Assembly: GCF_002113375.1 (NCBI RefSeq) | Contig: NZ_NEHO01000010.1 | Location: 144,246 to 208,245, forward strand | From: Pseudomonas sp. R37(2017) | Lineage (GTDB): Bacteria; Pseudomonadota; Gammaproteobacteria; Pseudomonadales; Pseudomonadaceae | Reading direction: 5' to 3' | Length of the DNA: 64,000 nucleotides | Notes under the pieces: model-generated | What the model saw: the letters and a program-made list of their open reading frames with translations, nothing else | Database searches by the model: none | Told to the model about the DNA's origin: nothing | Shown: piece by piece, positions 43,655 through 52,242 of the stretch | How the letters are laid out: every line of letters begins with the position of its first letter | How positions within the stretch are numbered: the first letter of the stretch is position 1 | Program-made: the position numbers and the translations under genes

Positions 43655-46603
43655 TCAGTTCACAGCGGACGTCGCTTCGACATGACGCGGCAAGGTAACC
43701 CTGATCCGGGTGCCGCGTTGGCTCTGAACATCAGCCGGGCTGTCGATGGTGATTTGTCCATAATGCTCTTCAACGATGGAATAGACCAGTGCAAGGCCCA
43801 GGCCGGTGCCTTCGCCAGGATCCTTGGTGGTGAAGAAGGGTTCGAACAATCGGTCCATGATGCTCGACGGAATACCGCTGCCTTCGTCCTCCACGATCAG
43901 ATCGACCGTGTGTTCGCCGGCTTCGCTCTTGACCCGTACAGCGCTGCCGGGAGGCGAGGCGTCACGGGCGTTTGAAAGCAGGTTGATCAATACCTGGGCC
44001 AGCCGTTGCGGGTCGCCTTCGACCCAGTGTTCGGGGTCGCACAGGTTGTAGAACTGCACTTCGAAATTGCGTCGGTTCAGGGCCAGCAGGCCGATGGCAT
44101 CCTGGGCCACTTCGGCCAGACAGACGGGTTCGTCGCTGTGCTGGTGACTGCCGGCATGGGCAAAGCTCATCAGCGACTGGACGATGCGTGACACGCGTTT
44201 GGTCTGCTCGAGAATCTGGCCGCTGATTTCCTTCAGCTCGCCGTCTTCTTCCCGTTCTTCGCGCAGGTTCTGCGCCAGGCACGCGATGCCGGTGATCGGG
44301 TTGCCGATTTCATGGGCCACACCGGCCGCCAGTCGACCGATGCTGGCCAGGCGCTCGGAGTGCACCAGTTTGTCCTCGAGCATCTGGGTTTCGGTCAAGT
44401 CTTCCACCAGCAACACCAGGCCGCTGTTGCCAGGCGCGAGGGGCTCGTCGATTGCCGCTTTGTGCAAGTTCAGCCAGCGGGTCTGGCCGTCGAGGGCCAG
44501 GTGCTGTTTGTGCAGGTGCTCGTCCGGCAGATTGATGAAGCCTTGCAGCAGTCCTTTCCATGGATCGGCAATGGTACTCAGGCGCGAGCCGACCACGCGC
44601 TGCGCGGCGATGCCGGTCAACTCCTCCATGGCCTTGTTCCACATGAGGATTTCCTGGTCCTTGGCCAACGAGCACACACCCATCGGCAACTCCTGCAGGG
44701 TCTGGCGGTGATAGCGACGCAAGGCGTCGAGTTCGGCGGCCAGGCCGGTCAGACGCGAGTGGTAATCCTCGAGACGGCTTTCGATGAAGTGGATGTCTTC
44801 GGTGACGTAGTTTTCGCCGCCAGCCTTGTACGGCAGGAAGGTTTCGACCATGTCCTGGGCCACGCTCGGGCCCATCAGGCCGGAGAGGTTGGCCTCGATG
44901 CGGTCGCGCAATCGGCGCAGGGCGTATGGCCGGCGTTCATCGAAAGGCAGGTAGAGGTCGCGCAGAGCTTGCTCGACTTCTTTCTGCGCAGCCTTGGCCC
45001 CCAAGGGTTTTGCCAGCTGAGTAGCGAACTCCTGGGGCGAAGCGGCGTGCAGTTCCCGACGCTGTGGGCGGCGCACGTTATCCACGGCGCAGGCTTCGGC
45101 GGCGCTGGCTTCTTCGGTGCTGGCATTGGTGAACAGCGAGATCAGGGTGAACATCAATACGTTGGCCGCCAGCGACGCAATCGCCGCCATGTGCCAACTG
45201 GTGTCGTCCAGCACGTAGATCATGTTCAGCAGCGGAATGTAGAAGCCCTGAAGGTTGCCAACCAGCGGCAGCAGCATGGTCACCAGCCACACCAGAATCC
45301 CTGCCAGCAAGCCGGCGATGAAGCCGCGACGGTTGGCGGTGGGCCAATACAGGACAGAGAGCACGCCCGGCAGGAACTGCAACGTGGCGACGAACGCGAC
45401 AATGCCGAGGTTGGCCAGGTCCTGCTCGACACCGAGCATCAGGTAGAAGCCGTAGCCAGCCATGATGATCGCGACAATCAGCGCCCGGCGAGTCCACTTC
45501 AGCCAGCGGTAGATGTTGCCTTCGGCCGGCGGCTGATACAGCGGCAGTACCAGGTGGTTCAAGGCCATCCCGGACAGCGCCAGCGTGGTGACGATAATCA
45601 GGCCACTGGCGGCGGATAATCCGCCGACATAAGCCAGTAACGCCAAAGCCTTGCTGTTGGCGGCGATGCCGATGCCCAGGGTGAAGTATTCCGGATTGGT
45701 GGTGGCGCCGAGCTTCAGGCCAGCCCAGAGAATCAGCGGTACCGCCAGGCTCATCAACAGCAGGAACAGGGGCAGGCCCCAGCTCGCACTGACCAGCGAG
45801 CGAGGATTGAGGTTCTCGGTAAAGGTCATGTGATACATGTGCGGCATCACGATCGCCGAGGCGAAGAACACCAGCAACAGCGTACGCCACGGGCCTTCCT
45901 GCAAAGGCGTGTGCAGGGCGGCGAGGGCGGTCTGGTTTTGCAGCAGCCACAGCTCAAGCTGTTGCGGGCCGTCGAACACGCCGTACAGCGCATACAACCC
46001 GACACCGCCGAGGGCGATCAACTTGATCACCGATTCGAACGCAATCGCGAACACCAGGCCTTCATGCTTCTCGCGGGTGGCGATATGGCGGGAACCGAAG
46101 AAAATCGTGAACAGCGTAATCAATGCGCAGAAGCTCAGGGCCACGCGATGTTGCACCGGCTCGCGGGTGAGGATGCCGATGGAGTCGGCGACCGCCTGAA
46201 TCTGCAAGGCCAGTAGCGGCAACACGCCGACCAGCATGAAAACCGTGGTCAGCGCTCCGGCCCAGGTGCTGCGAAAGCGGAACGCAAAAAGGTCCGCCAG
46301 CGACGACAGTTGATAGGTGCGGGTGATTTTCAGGATCGGATAGAGCAGCACCGGCGCCAGCAGAAATGCCCCGGACACGCCCAGGTAGCTGGACAGAAAA
46401 CCGTAGCCGTACTGGTAGGCCAGGCCGACGGTGCCATAAAACGCCCAGGCGCTGGCATACACACCCAGCGACAGGGTGTAGGTGAGCGGGTGGCGAATGA
46501 TCGCCCGCGGGATCATGCCCCGTTCACTGATCCAGGCCACGCCGAACAGCACCGCCAGGTACGCGGCGCTGATCAGGATCATCTGGGTCAGGCTAAAGCT
46601 CAT
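43655..46603 (-). CDS. cbrA: Sensor histidine kinase CbrA with a transporter-like N-domain
   Basis: The product is 982 residues from the ATG at 46603; another ATG at 46607-46609 would add two. Domains in order: a sodium/solute symporter (SSSF) domain with 12-13 helices to about residue 500, a STAC-like linker, a PAS domain (GVCSLAKDQEILMWNKAMEELTG), HisKA with HEIGNPITGI, and HATPase (LINLLSNARDASPP, GTGLGLALVYSIVEEH). It phosphorylates CbrB. In Pseudomonas the transporter domain also takes up histidine. It overlaps cbrX at its 5' end, and cbrB follows directly. Confidence 0.95.
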   Translation of the reverse strand: MSFSLTQMILISAAYLAVLFGVAWISERGMIPRAIIRHPLTYTLSLGVYASAWAFYGTVGLAYQYGYGFLSSYLGVSGAFLLAPVLLYPILKITRTYQLSSLADLFAFRFRSTWAGALTTVFMLVGVLPLLALQIQAVADSIGILTREPVQHRVALSFCALITLFTIFFGSRHIATREKHEGLVFAIAFESVIKLIALGGVGLYALYGVFDGPQQLELWLLQNQTALAALHTPLQEGPWRTLLLVFFASAIVMPHMYHMTFTENLNPRSLVSASWGLPLFLLLMSLAVPLILWAGLKLGATTNPEYFTLGIGIAANSKALALLAYVGGLSAASGLIIVTTLALSGMALNHLVLPLYQPPAEGNIYRWLKWTRRALIVAIIMAGYGFYLMLGVEQDLANLGIVAFVATLQFLPGVLSVLYWPTANRRGFIAGLLAGILVWLVTMLLPLVGNLQGFYIPLLNMIYVLDDTSWHMAAIASLAANVLMFTLISLFTNASTEEASAAEACAVDNVRRPQRRELHAASPQEFATQLAKPLGAKAAQKEVEQALRDLYLPFDERRPYALRRLRDRIEANLSGLMGPSVAQDMVETFLPYKAGGENYVTEDIHFIESRLEDYHSRLTGLAAELDALRRYHRQTLQELPMGVCSLAKDQEILMWNKAMEELTGIAAQRVVGSRLSTIADPWKGLLQGFINLPDEHLHKQHLALDGQTRWLNLHKAAIDEPLAPGNSGLVLLVEDLTETQMLEDKLVHSERLASIGRLAAGVAHEIGNPITGIACLAQNLREEREEDGELKEISGQILEQTKRVSRIVQSLMSFAHAGSHQHSDEPVCLAEVAQDAIGLLALNRRNFEVQFYNLCDPEHWVEGDPQRLAQVLINLLSNARDASPPGSAVRVKSEAGEHTVDLIVEDEGSGIPSSIMDRLFEPFFTTKDPGEGTGLGLALVYSIVEEHYGQITIDSPADVQSQRGTRIRVTLPRHVEATSAVN

Positions 46604-46769
46604 CGGCATCTTTTTGGCTCTGCAGGATGAAGGTCACGACGATCAGAATCAGCCAGAGCAGATAAGGGCGATACCAGGCGCCAGTGGCGTCGATCCACCA
46701 ATCCATGATGGCCGGGGAAAACAGGTAAATCCCCACTACCAAAAGCAGGACCAAGCGATAGATGTACAT
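46593..46769 (-). CDS. cbrX: CbrX, small membrane protein overlapping cbrA
   Basis: This 58-residue protein starts MYIYRLVLLLVVGIYLFSPA and ends LILIVVTFILQSQKDADEL. It has two membrane segments joined by IMDWWIDATGAWYRP. Its stop (TAG) lies inside the first codons of cbrA, an overlap of 11-17 bp depending on which ATG is used. The ribosome site GAGAGGCCGGG precedes the ATG. A gene of this type, cbrX, is described beside cbrA in other Pseudomonas. Translational coupling to cbrA is the likely role. Confidence 0.85.
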   Translation of the reverse strand: MYIYRLVLLLVVGIYLFSPAIMDWWIDATGAWYRPYLLWLILIVVTFILQSQKDADEL

Positions 46770-46846
46770 CCCGGCCTCTCTTTTTTATGCGCGTGCCCGA
46801 AAACGTGCGGCGATGGTAACGGATGGGCGCGCTACTGCAAGTGCCA

Positions 46847-47737
46847 TCACCATAACTGTGCCTCGGGCAGGTTCAGTGTGCGCGGGATCAGCGAGGCATC
46901 CCAGTGGGTAATGCCCCAACTCAGTACCTCCCGGGGCGTGGCGTACGCCAGTTCGGGTCCCGGTTTCTGTCCCAGCGCCCGTAGCGCCCGTAGCAGCAGC
47001 GGTGTTGCCTGGTCCGCGGTCAATGGCGGCGAACGGTAGGATTTACCGAGTTTATTGCCATCTGGCTGGGTAATCAGTGGGATATGCAGATAACGCGGCT
47101 GCGACAGGCCGAGCAGCTCCTGCAGGTAGAGCTGGCGGGGTGTGGAGTCCAGCAGGTCGGCTCCCCGAACGATATCTGTGACGCCTTGCCAGGCGTCGTC
47201 CAGAACCACGGCCAATTGATAGGCGTAGAGACCGTCGCGGCGGCGGATCACAAAATCGCCGACTTCCCGGCCCAGATGCTGGCGGTACTCGCCTTGTACC
47301 CGGTCGATGAAGTGGTACTCCAGTTCCGGAACGCGCAGGCGGATGGCAGCATCATCAGCGCCATGGCCAGCATTGCGGCACAGCCCCGGATAAATCCCGT
47401 GATACGGTTCCAGCTGTTTGCGCGAGCAGGTGCAAGCATAGGCCAGGCCGTGCTTGAACAGGCGATCGAGCACCTCGGCGTAGGCATCGTGCCGCTCGCT
47501 CTGGCGAACCAGATCGCCATCCCACTCGAAGCCGTAGCTTTCCAGTGCCTTGAGGATGGCCGCCTGGGCGCCGGGCTCCTCGCGGGGTGGATCAAGGTCT
47601 TCCATGCGCATCAACCAGCGTCCGCCTACCGAGCGTGCATCAAGGTAGGAAGCCAGTGCGGCGACGAGCGAGCCGAAATGCAGATGGCCGCTGGGGGTGG
47701 GGGCAAAACGCCCGATGTAAGGGGTGTTGGCGGTCAT
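46847..47737 (-). CDS. gluQRS: Glutamyl-Q tRNA(Asp) synthetase
   Basis: GluQRS attaches glutamate to queuosine of tRNA-Asp. The 296-residue protein resembles the catalytic half of glutamyl-tRNA synthetase and lacks an anticodon-binding domain. It has the HIGH-like GRFAPTPSGHLHFGSL, the zinc cluster CTCSRKQLEPYHGIYPGLC, and the KMSKS-like GNKLGKSYRS. The dksA-gluQ order is conserved in gammaproteobacteria. A terminator upstream of it at 47808-47829 belongs to dksA. Confidence 0.94.
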   Translation of the reverse strand: MTANTPYIGRFAPTPSGHLHFGSLVAALASYLDARSVGGRWLMRMEDLDPPREEPGAQAAILKALESYGFEWDGDLVRQSERHDAYAEVLDRLFKHGLAYACTCSRKQLEPYHGIYPGLCRNAGHGADDAAIRLRVPELEYHFIDRVQGEYRQHLGREVGDFVIRRRDGLYAYQLAVVLDDAWQGVTDIVRGADLLDSTPRQLYLQELLGLSQPRYLHIPLITQPDGNKLGKSYRSPPLTADQATPLLLRALRALGQKPGPELAYATPREVLSWGITHWDASLIPRTLNLPEAQLW

Positions 47738-47807
47738 GAATGCAATGTCACTGTTTCGGGCTTGCGCCAGGCACCTGTGGGGGGCGAGGTGAACCCTGGA
47801 AACAAAA

Positions 47808-47829
47808 ACGGAGCGTTCGCACGCTCCGT
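47808..47829 (-). terminator. Terminator of dksA
   Basis: An 8-bp stem ACGGAGCG/CGCTCCGT with a 6-nt loop; on the minus strand a TTTTTG tract follows. It lies 19 bp past the dksA stop. Confidence 0.82.
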
Positions 47830-47847
47830 TCTTCGCTCAAGTCGCAA

Positions 47848-48288
47848 TTATTTGCCGACTTGCTTTTCCTTGATTTCCGCCAGGGTCTTGCAGTCGATGC
47901 AAAGGTCGGCGGTAGGGCGCGCTTCGAGGCGCTTGACGCCGATCTCGATGCCGCAGGACTCGCACCAGCCGTACTCTTCGTCTTCGATCAACTGAAGTGT
48001 CTTGTCGATCTTCTTGATCAACTTGCGTTCACGATCGCGGGCACGCAGTTCGAGGGCGAATTCCTCTTCCTGGCTGGCACGGTCTGCCGGATCGGGAAAG
48101 TTGGCCGCTTCGTCCTTCATGTGGTCCACGGTCTTGTCGACAGTTTCCATCAGCTCTTGTTTCCACTGATTCAGGACCTTGGTGAAGTGCTTGCGCATGG
48201 GCTCGCCCATGTACTCTTCGCCGGCTTTCTGAACATAGGGCTCGAAGCCGCTGATCGTCTGGTTTTGCTGCTTTGCTTGGGTGGACAT
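47848..48288 (-). CDS. dksA: RNA polymerase-binding transcription factor DksA
   Basis: DksA binds RNA polymerase with ppGpp and represses rRNA promoters. The 146-residue protein has a coiled coil with the DPADRAS tip residues and a C-terminal zinc finger with CESCG...CIDC cysteines. The tail KTLAEIKEKQVGK is typical. It should act on the rRNA and tRNA promoters seen elsewhere in this window. Confidence 0.97.
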   Translation of the reverse strand: MSTQAKQQNQTISGFEPYVQKAGEEYMGEPMRKHFTKVLNQWKQELMETVDKTVDHMKDEAANFPDPADRASQEEEFALELRARDRERKLIKKIDKTLQLIEDEEYGWCESCGIEIGVKRLEARPTADLCIDCKTLAEIKEKQVGK

Positions 48289-48609
48289 GAAATAGACCGC
48301 CTCTACTCTTGTAATCCATCTGCGCAGGATTGCTCCATCACCGACACCTGCCGGCCCCGCGGCTGCAAGCGGGCGAACTTACCAGATCAACTCGGGCCGC
48401 GCTACTCCCGCGCGGCACAGGGTGCTTGCCAATGACGACAAACCGTTGTCTGGCAGCTCTGGAAGCCTGCTCAATTATTGATTTTAGTCAAACCTTGGAT
48501 ACGCGCTTGAGTCGTTTGTGTCTGGGGTCACAAGGCCTCTGACCGCTTTAGGTTCTCTCTCGTTCCTGTGCTTGGGTAGAATCGGTTCTTTTTCCGTTGA
48601 GGAAGGCCA
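48289..48609. other. Intergenic region between dksA and the aminotransferase gene
   Basis: These 321 bp hold a perfect GCCGCGC/GCGCGGC hairpin near 48393-48413 and a -10-like TAGAAT at 48577-48582 before the plus-strand gene. I see no reliable -35 and no small gene. The dksA promoter must lie here. Confidence 0.4.
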
Positions 48610-49782
48610 ATGGCTCAGTCCTATAGTGCCCGTAGTCGTGCAATCGAACCTTTCCATGTCATGGCACTGTTGGCGCGAGCCAATGAACTACAGGCCGCCG
48701 GGCACGATGTGATCCACCTGGAAATCGGTGAGCCGGACTTCACCACCGCCGAGCCGATCATCCAGGCTGGCCAGGCTGCGCTGGCGGCAGGGCGGACCCG
48801 TTACACCGCCGCACGCGGAATTCCGGAGTTGCGCGAGGCCATTTCGGGCTTTTATCAGCAGCGTTATGGCCTGAATATCGACCCGCGGCGCATCCTCATC
48901 ACGCCTGGCGGCTCCGGTGCCTTGCTGCTGGCCAGCGCTTTGCTGGTCGATCCCGGTAAGCACTGGCTGCTGGCGGACCCGGGCTACCCGTGTAACCGGC
49001 ACTTCCTGCGGCTGGTCGAAGGCGCGGCACAACTGGTGCCGGTCGGCCCGGATGTGCGTTATCAATTGACGCCTGGCCTGATCGAGCGCCATTGGGATCA
49101 CGACAGTGTCGGTGCATTGGTGGCCTCGCCAGCCAACCCGACCGGCACGATCCTGACCCGCGACGAGCTGGCGAAGTTATCCGTGGCGATCAAGGAGCGC
49201 CACGGTCACCTGGTGGTCGACGAGATTTATCACGGACTGACCTACGGCACCGATGCTGCCAGCGTGCTGGAAGTCGACGACAGTGCATTCGTTCTGAACA
49301 GTTTTTCGAAGTATTTCGGGATGACCGGTTGGCGACTGGGATGGCTGGTGGCCCCCGACGCGGCCGTCGGTGAGCTGGAGAAACTCGCCCAGAATCTCTA
49401 CATCAGTGCTCCAAGCATGGCGCAACATGCTGCACTGGCCTGTTTCGAGCCAGCAACCATCAGCATTCTGGAAGAGCGTCGCGCCGAATTCGGCCGGCGT
49501 CGGGATTACCTGCTGCCAGCCTTGCGTGAATTGGGCTTCGGCATTGCCGTGGAGCCTGAAGGCGCTTTCTACTTGTATGCCGATATCAGCAAGTTCGGCG
49601 GCGATGCCTTCGCGTTCTGTAAGCACTTTCTAGAAACCGAGCATGTGGCATTCACCCCGGGGCTGGATTTCGGGCGCTATCAGGCCGGGCATCATGTGCG
49701 GTTCGCCTATACGCAAAGTCTTGAGCGTTTGCAGGAGGCGGTCGAGCGTATTGCCCGTGGGCTGCGGAGCTGGCAAGGCTGA
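48610..49782 (+). CDS. Class I/II aminotransferase (PLP-dependent)
   Basis: This 390-residue PLP enzyme has the core motifs IHLEIGEPDFTTAEP, SPANPTGTIL, VVDEIYHGLTYG and the lysine motif NSFSKYFGMTGWRLGW. The Arg near the end, HHVRFAYTQS, binds the substrate carboxylate. The family handles aspartate, alanine or aromatic residues, so the substrate is open. The ribosome site GAGGAAGG precedes the ATG. Its stop overlaps the start of sfsA (TGATG). Confidence 0.9.
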   Translation: MAQSYSARSRAIEPFHVMALLARANELQAAGHDVIHLEIGEPDFTTAEPIIQAGQAALAAGRTRYTAARGIPELREAISGFYQQRYGLNIDPRRILITPGGSGALLLASALLVDPGKHWLLADPGYPCNRHFLRLVEGAAQLVPVGPDVRYQLTPGLIERHWDHDSVGALVASPANPTGTILTRDELAKLSVAIKERHGHLVVDEIYHGLTYGTDAASVLEVDDSAFVLNSFSKYFGMTGWRLGWLVAPDAAVGELEKLAQNLYISAPSMAQHAALACFEPATISILEERRAEFGRRRDYLLPALRELGFGIAVEPEGAFYLYADISKFGGDAFAFCKHFLETEHVAFTPGLDFGRYQAGHHVRFAYTQSLERLQEAVERIARGLRSWQG

Positions 49783-50495
49783 TGCGATTTCATCCTCCCC
49801 TCGAAGAAGGTCGCCTGATTCGTCGCTACAAGCGTTTTCTCGCCGATATCGAAACCGTTGGCGGCGAGTTGCTGACCATTCACTGCCCGAACACCGGCTC
49901 GATGCTTAATTGTCAGGTCGAGGGCGGGCAGGTCTGGTTCAGTCGCTCCAACGACCCGAAACGCAAGTTGCCTGGCACCTGGGAGATCGGTGAAACCCCG
50001 CAAGGGCGGCTGTTTTGCGTGAACACCGCCCGGGCCAATGGTTTGGTCGAAGAGGCGCTGCGAGCGGGTGTCATCACCGAGCTCAACGGTTTTACCGGAC
50101 TCAAGCGTGAAGTGGCTTATGGTCAGGAAAACAGTCGCATCGATTTCCGCCTTGATTATCCCGATGGGCCGGCCTACGTAGAAGTCAAAAGCGTGACCCT
50201 GGGCTTCGAGGGGACGGCGGTGGCGGCGTTTCCCGATGCAGTCACCCAGCGTGGTGCCAAGCATCTGCGGGAGCTGGCTCACTTGGCCAGGGACGGTATT
50301 CGCGCGGTGCAATTGTACTGTGTTTGCCTGACCGGCATCGACGCTGTGCGCCCGGCACAGGAAATCGATGCGGCTTATGCGCAGGCCTTGCGTGAGGCTA
50401 TTGCCTGTGGGGTCGAGGTATTGGCATACGGTGTGCGGTTGAGCAATGAAGATATGGTTGTCGACCGGCGTCTGGACGTGTTCCCGGGTGACTAA
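49782..50495 (+). CDS. sfsA: SfsA-family protein
   Basis: The 237-residue protein carries SfsA signatures: FHPPLEEGRLIRRYKRFLADIE, CPNTGSMLNC with its Cys, and YVEVKSVTLG with FPDAVTQRGAKHLREL, which resembles a PD-(D/E)XK nuclease motif. E. coli SfsA was described as a sugar fermentation stimulation protein that binds DNA, but its role is unsettled. The start overlaps the stop of the aminotransferase, and the Rieske gene converges 4 bp over its end. Confidence 0.93.
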   Translation: MRFHPPLEEGRLIRRYKRFLADIETVGGELLTIHCPNTGSMLNCQVEGGQVWFSRSNDPKRKLPGTWEIGETPQGRLFCVNTARANGLVEEALRAGVITELNGFTGLKREVAYGQENSRIDFRLDYPDGPAYVEVKSVTLGFEGTAVAAFPDAVTQRGAKHLRELAHLARDGIRAVQLYCVCLTGIDAVRPAQEIDAAYAQALREAIACGVEVLAYGVRLSNEDMVVDRRLDVFPGD

Positions 50496-50809
50496 AGGCT
50501 GATCCAGATGCCTTGTTCATCCTCGCGACAGGCCACGCCGATCAGGGATTGCCCCGCACAAGGGCCGGCGACGCACTCGCCGTCTTCGATCAGGAACAGT
50601 GCGCCATGGGTTGCGCACTGGATCAGGCTGTTGCTGGGGTCGAGAAACTGGTCGGGATGCCACTCCAGGGCGACGCCCCGGTGCGGGCAGCGATTGATGT
50701 AGACGTAGACCTGGCCGCTGCGGCGCACCGCAAAGAACTTTTGGCCATCGATGTCGAAACCGCGGCTGCTGTCATTGACCAGCTCGGCACCTGCGCAAAG
50801 CAACTTCAT
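50492..50809 (-). CDS. Small Rieske [2Fe-2S] protein
   Basis: The 105-residue protein is a lone Rieske domain with CPHRGVAL and CATHGALF, the Cys-His pairs for a [2Fe-2S] cluster. Such proteins resemble the NirD or ferredoxin subunits of dioxygenases, but no oxygenase gene is adjacent, so the partner is unknown. The convergent sfsA stop overlaps its own stop by 4 bp. Confidence 0.88.
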   Translation of the reverse strand: MKLLCAGAELVNDSSRGFDIDGQKFFAVRRSGQVYVYINRCPHRGVALEWHPDQFLDPSNSLIQCATHGALFLIEDGECVAGPCAGQSLIGVACREDEQGIWISL

Positions 50810-51044
50810 GTCTATCCTCGGTCCCGCCGCTCGTTATCGGATATGTCCAGGCAAGACGGCTAAATGCTTTCATTTGGCCGTCTTGCCCGCCGGGGGACAA
50901 GTGCCTGTCTTCGAGGATACTTGGCTTGATCGTTCGATGCCCGGGAAACCTTCAAGTAAAGCTGTTTGTGCGCCTGGCCAGCCGTGTCAGCGTGATCGCC
51001 ATGGAGTATCCATCACCTGCGTCCGCCAGTACTTTTCCACAGGC

Positions 51045-51071
51045 AAAAAAAGACCCGGCAAGCGCCGGGTC
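51045..51071 (-). terminator. Terminator of PrrF
   Basis: An 8-bp GC-rich stem (GACCCGGC/GCCGGGTC) with an AAGC-type loop is followed, on the minus strand, by seven T. Confidence 0.92.
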
Positions 51072-51158
51072 AAATAACCGTGATTAGCCTGATGAGGAGA
51101 TAATCCGAGAGTCCGAACCAAGGGCTTTTCAGAATATCGACCGGTCTCGCGACCAGTT
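51045..51158 (-). ncRNA. prrF: PrrF iron-responsive small RNA
   Basis: PrrF RNAs repress iron-containing proteins under iron limitation. The minus strand begins AACTGGTCGCGAG and contains the core ATTATCTCCTCATCAGGCTA, the conserved PrrF seed that pairs with sodB and similar targets. A strong terminator (GACCCGGC/GCCGGGTC with seven U) ends it at about 114 nt, the size known for P. aeruginosa PrrF. A Fur box lies directly upstream. The 50810-51290 gap holds no protein gene I can support, and there is no tandem second copy here. Confidence 0.92.
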
Positions 51159-51160
51159 GT

Positions 51161-51185
51161 GATAATCATATCGATTCTCATTACC
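51161..51185 (-). promoter_or_regulatory. Fur box at the prrF promoter
   Basis: GATAATCATATCGATTCTCA and adjacent bases match the inverted GATAATGATAATCATTATC consensus, overlapping the -10 region of prrF. Confidence 0.85.
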
Positions 51186-51290
51186 AAGTCAACCGCTGTT
51201 TTTCGGTTTCTTTGCGATTTGTCGAGTTTCTGCCTGCAGGCCCCGTATTCATTGGGGGCAGGTTGAAAAGCTATAGCGCTGTTTGTCGGA

Positions 51291-51563
51291 TCAGTTCTTG
51301 TGGCGTGAAGAGATTGCTTCCAGTTGTTTGTTCAGCGCTTCCTTGCGCTCTGCGGGAATGTCATTCCAGTGAACGTCCATCAGGGCGCCTTCAATTGCGT
51401 ACAACAACACCTTGGACGCCCGGAAACCGCGCGTGCGCACGGCCCGATAAGCATCCACCGCCCCGAGGCGACGCAAGTCCGAAGCGCTATGGATGCCCAC
51501 CGCATGCAGCCATTGCGCTGATGTCTTGCCAAGATTCTTCAGGTGTTGCAGTTCATCATTCAT
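51291..51563 (-). CDS. TfoX/Sxy C-terminal domain protein
   Basis: The 90-residue protein starts MNDELQHLKNLGKTSAQWLH and consists of a TfoX C-terminal domain (helix-hairpin-helix-like, with GIHSASDLRRLGAVDAYRAVR). It lacks the N-terminal TfoX half. Family members regulate competence in Haemophilus and Vibrio, but single C-domain forms have no assigned role. Start at 51563 chosen by the domain; the longer frame has no support. Confidence 0.82.
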   Translation of the reverse strand: MNDELQHLKNLGKTSAQWLHAVGIHSASDLRRLGAVDAYRAVRTRGFRASKVLLYAIEGALMDVHWNDIPAERKEALNKQLEAISSRHKN

Positions 51564-51807
51564 CAAGCCTCCTTGCGATGGCCGAATGGAGAGCGTGGGC
51601 AATCTTCTGAGGAGTGTAGCCATCAGTAGGAAAAGCGTGATTGTTTGCTCGTTTTCGGCGCAAATGCTTCTAAGAGACGAGCATTGGCGGTGTGAGAAAA
51701 GTCTGCGAACGCGGGAGAAAGAGGCGGGGAATAATCGGCAATTACGGGTAAACATCCCGGCAGTCCAGGGCAGCGGGAGCACTGGACACGTCAGTCGGCG
51801 ATCTTGA

Positions 51808-52152
51808 TCAGCGGGTGCGGTAGCGCAGTCGCGTGCCGAAGTTCATCGACATCAGAATTTCGTCGGCGCTGAGTTCCACTGGAAAATACGCACCGGAGAT
51901 CTGCGCGTGGGCCAGGCTCGCGCCTTCAAGGTTTGCCTTGCGAAAATCGATGCCGCGCAAGTCGGCGGAACGGAAGTAGGCGTCGCTGAAATCCACACCA
52001 TCGGCGTTCAGTTCGCGCAGGTCCAGCCCCCGAAAGTCTCCACCCGCCATGTCGATAGGACCATCCTTGGGGCGTTCACTGTTGAAGCCTCTTATGTCGT
52101 CTTTGTGCAACAGGGTGTAAAGCGGTGTGTCGAGAAGTTTCGGCTGGCTCAT
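51808..52152 (-). CDS. Pentapeptide-repeat protein
   Basis: The 114-residue protein has the repeats GGDFRGLDLREL, GVDFSDAYFRSADLRGIDFRKANLEGASLAHAQISGAYF, a short right-handed quadrilateral helix. Qnr-like proteins have longer helices, so this one is unlikely to be a gyrase protector. Function unknown. Confidence 0.88.
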   Translation of the reverse strand: MSQPKLLDTPLYTLLHKDDIRGFNSERPKDGPIDMAGGDFRGLDLRELNADGVDFSDAYFRSADLRGIDFRKANLEGASLAHAQISGAYFPVELSADEILMSMNFGTRLRYRTR

Positions 52153-52242
52153 GTCACATCACCTGATGGTTTTATGACGCCAGTATAGTGCCGCTATTTG
52201 ACAGTCGTGAAGCCAGGGCGGCCTCACGACTGAAATAGTTTC

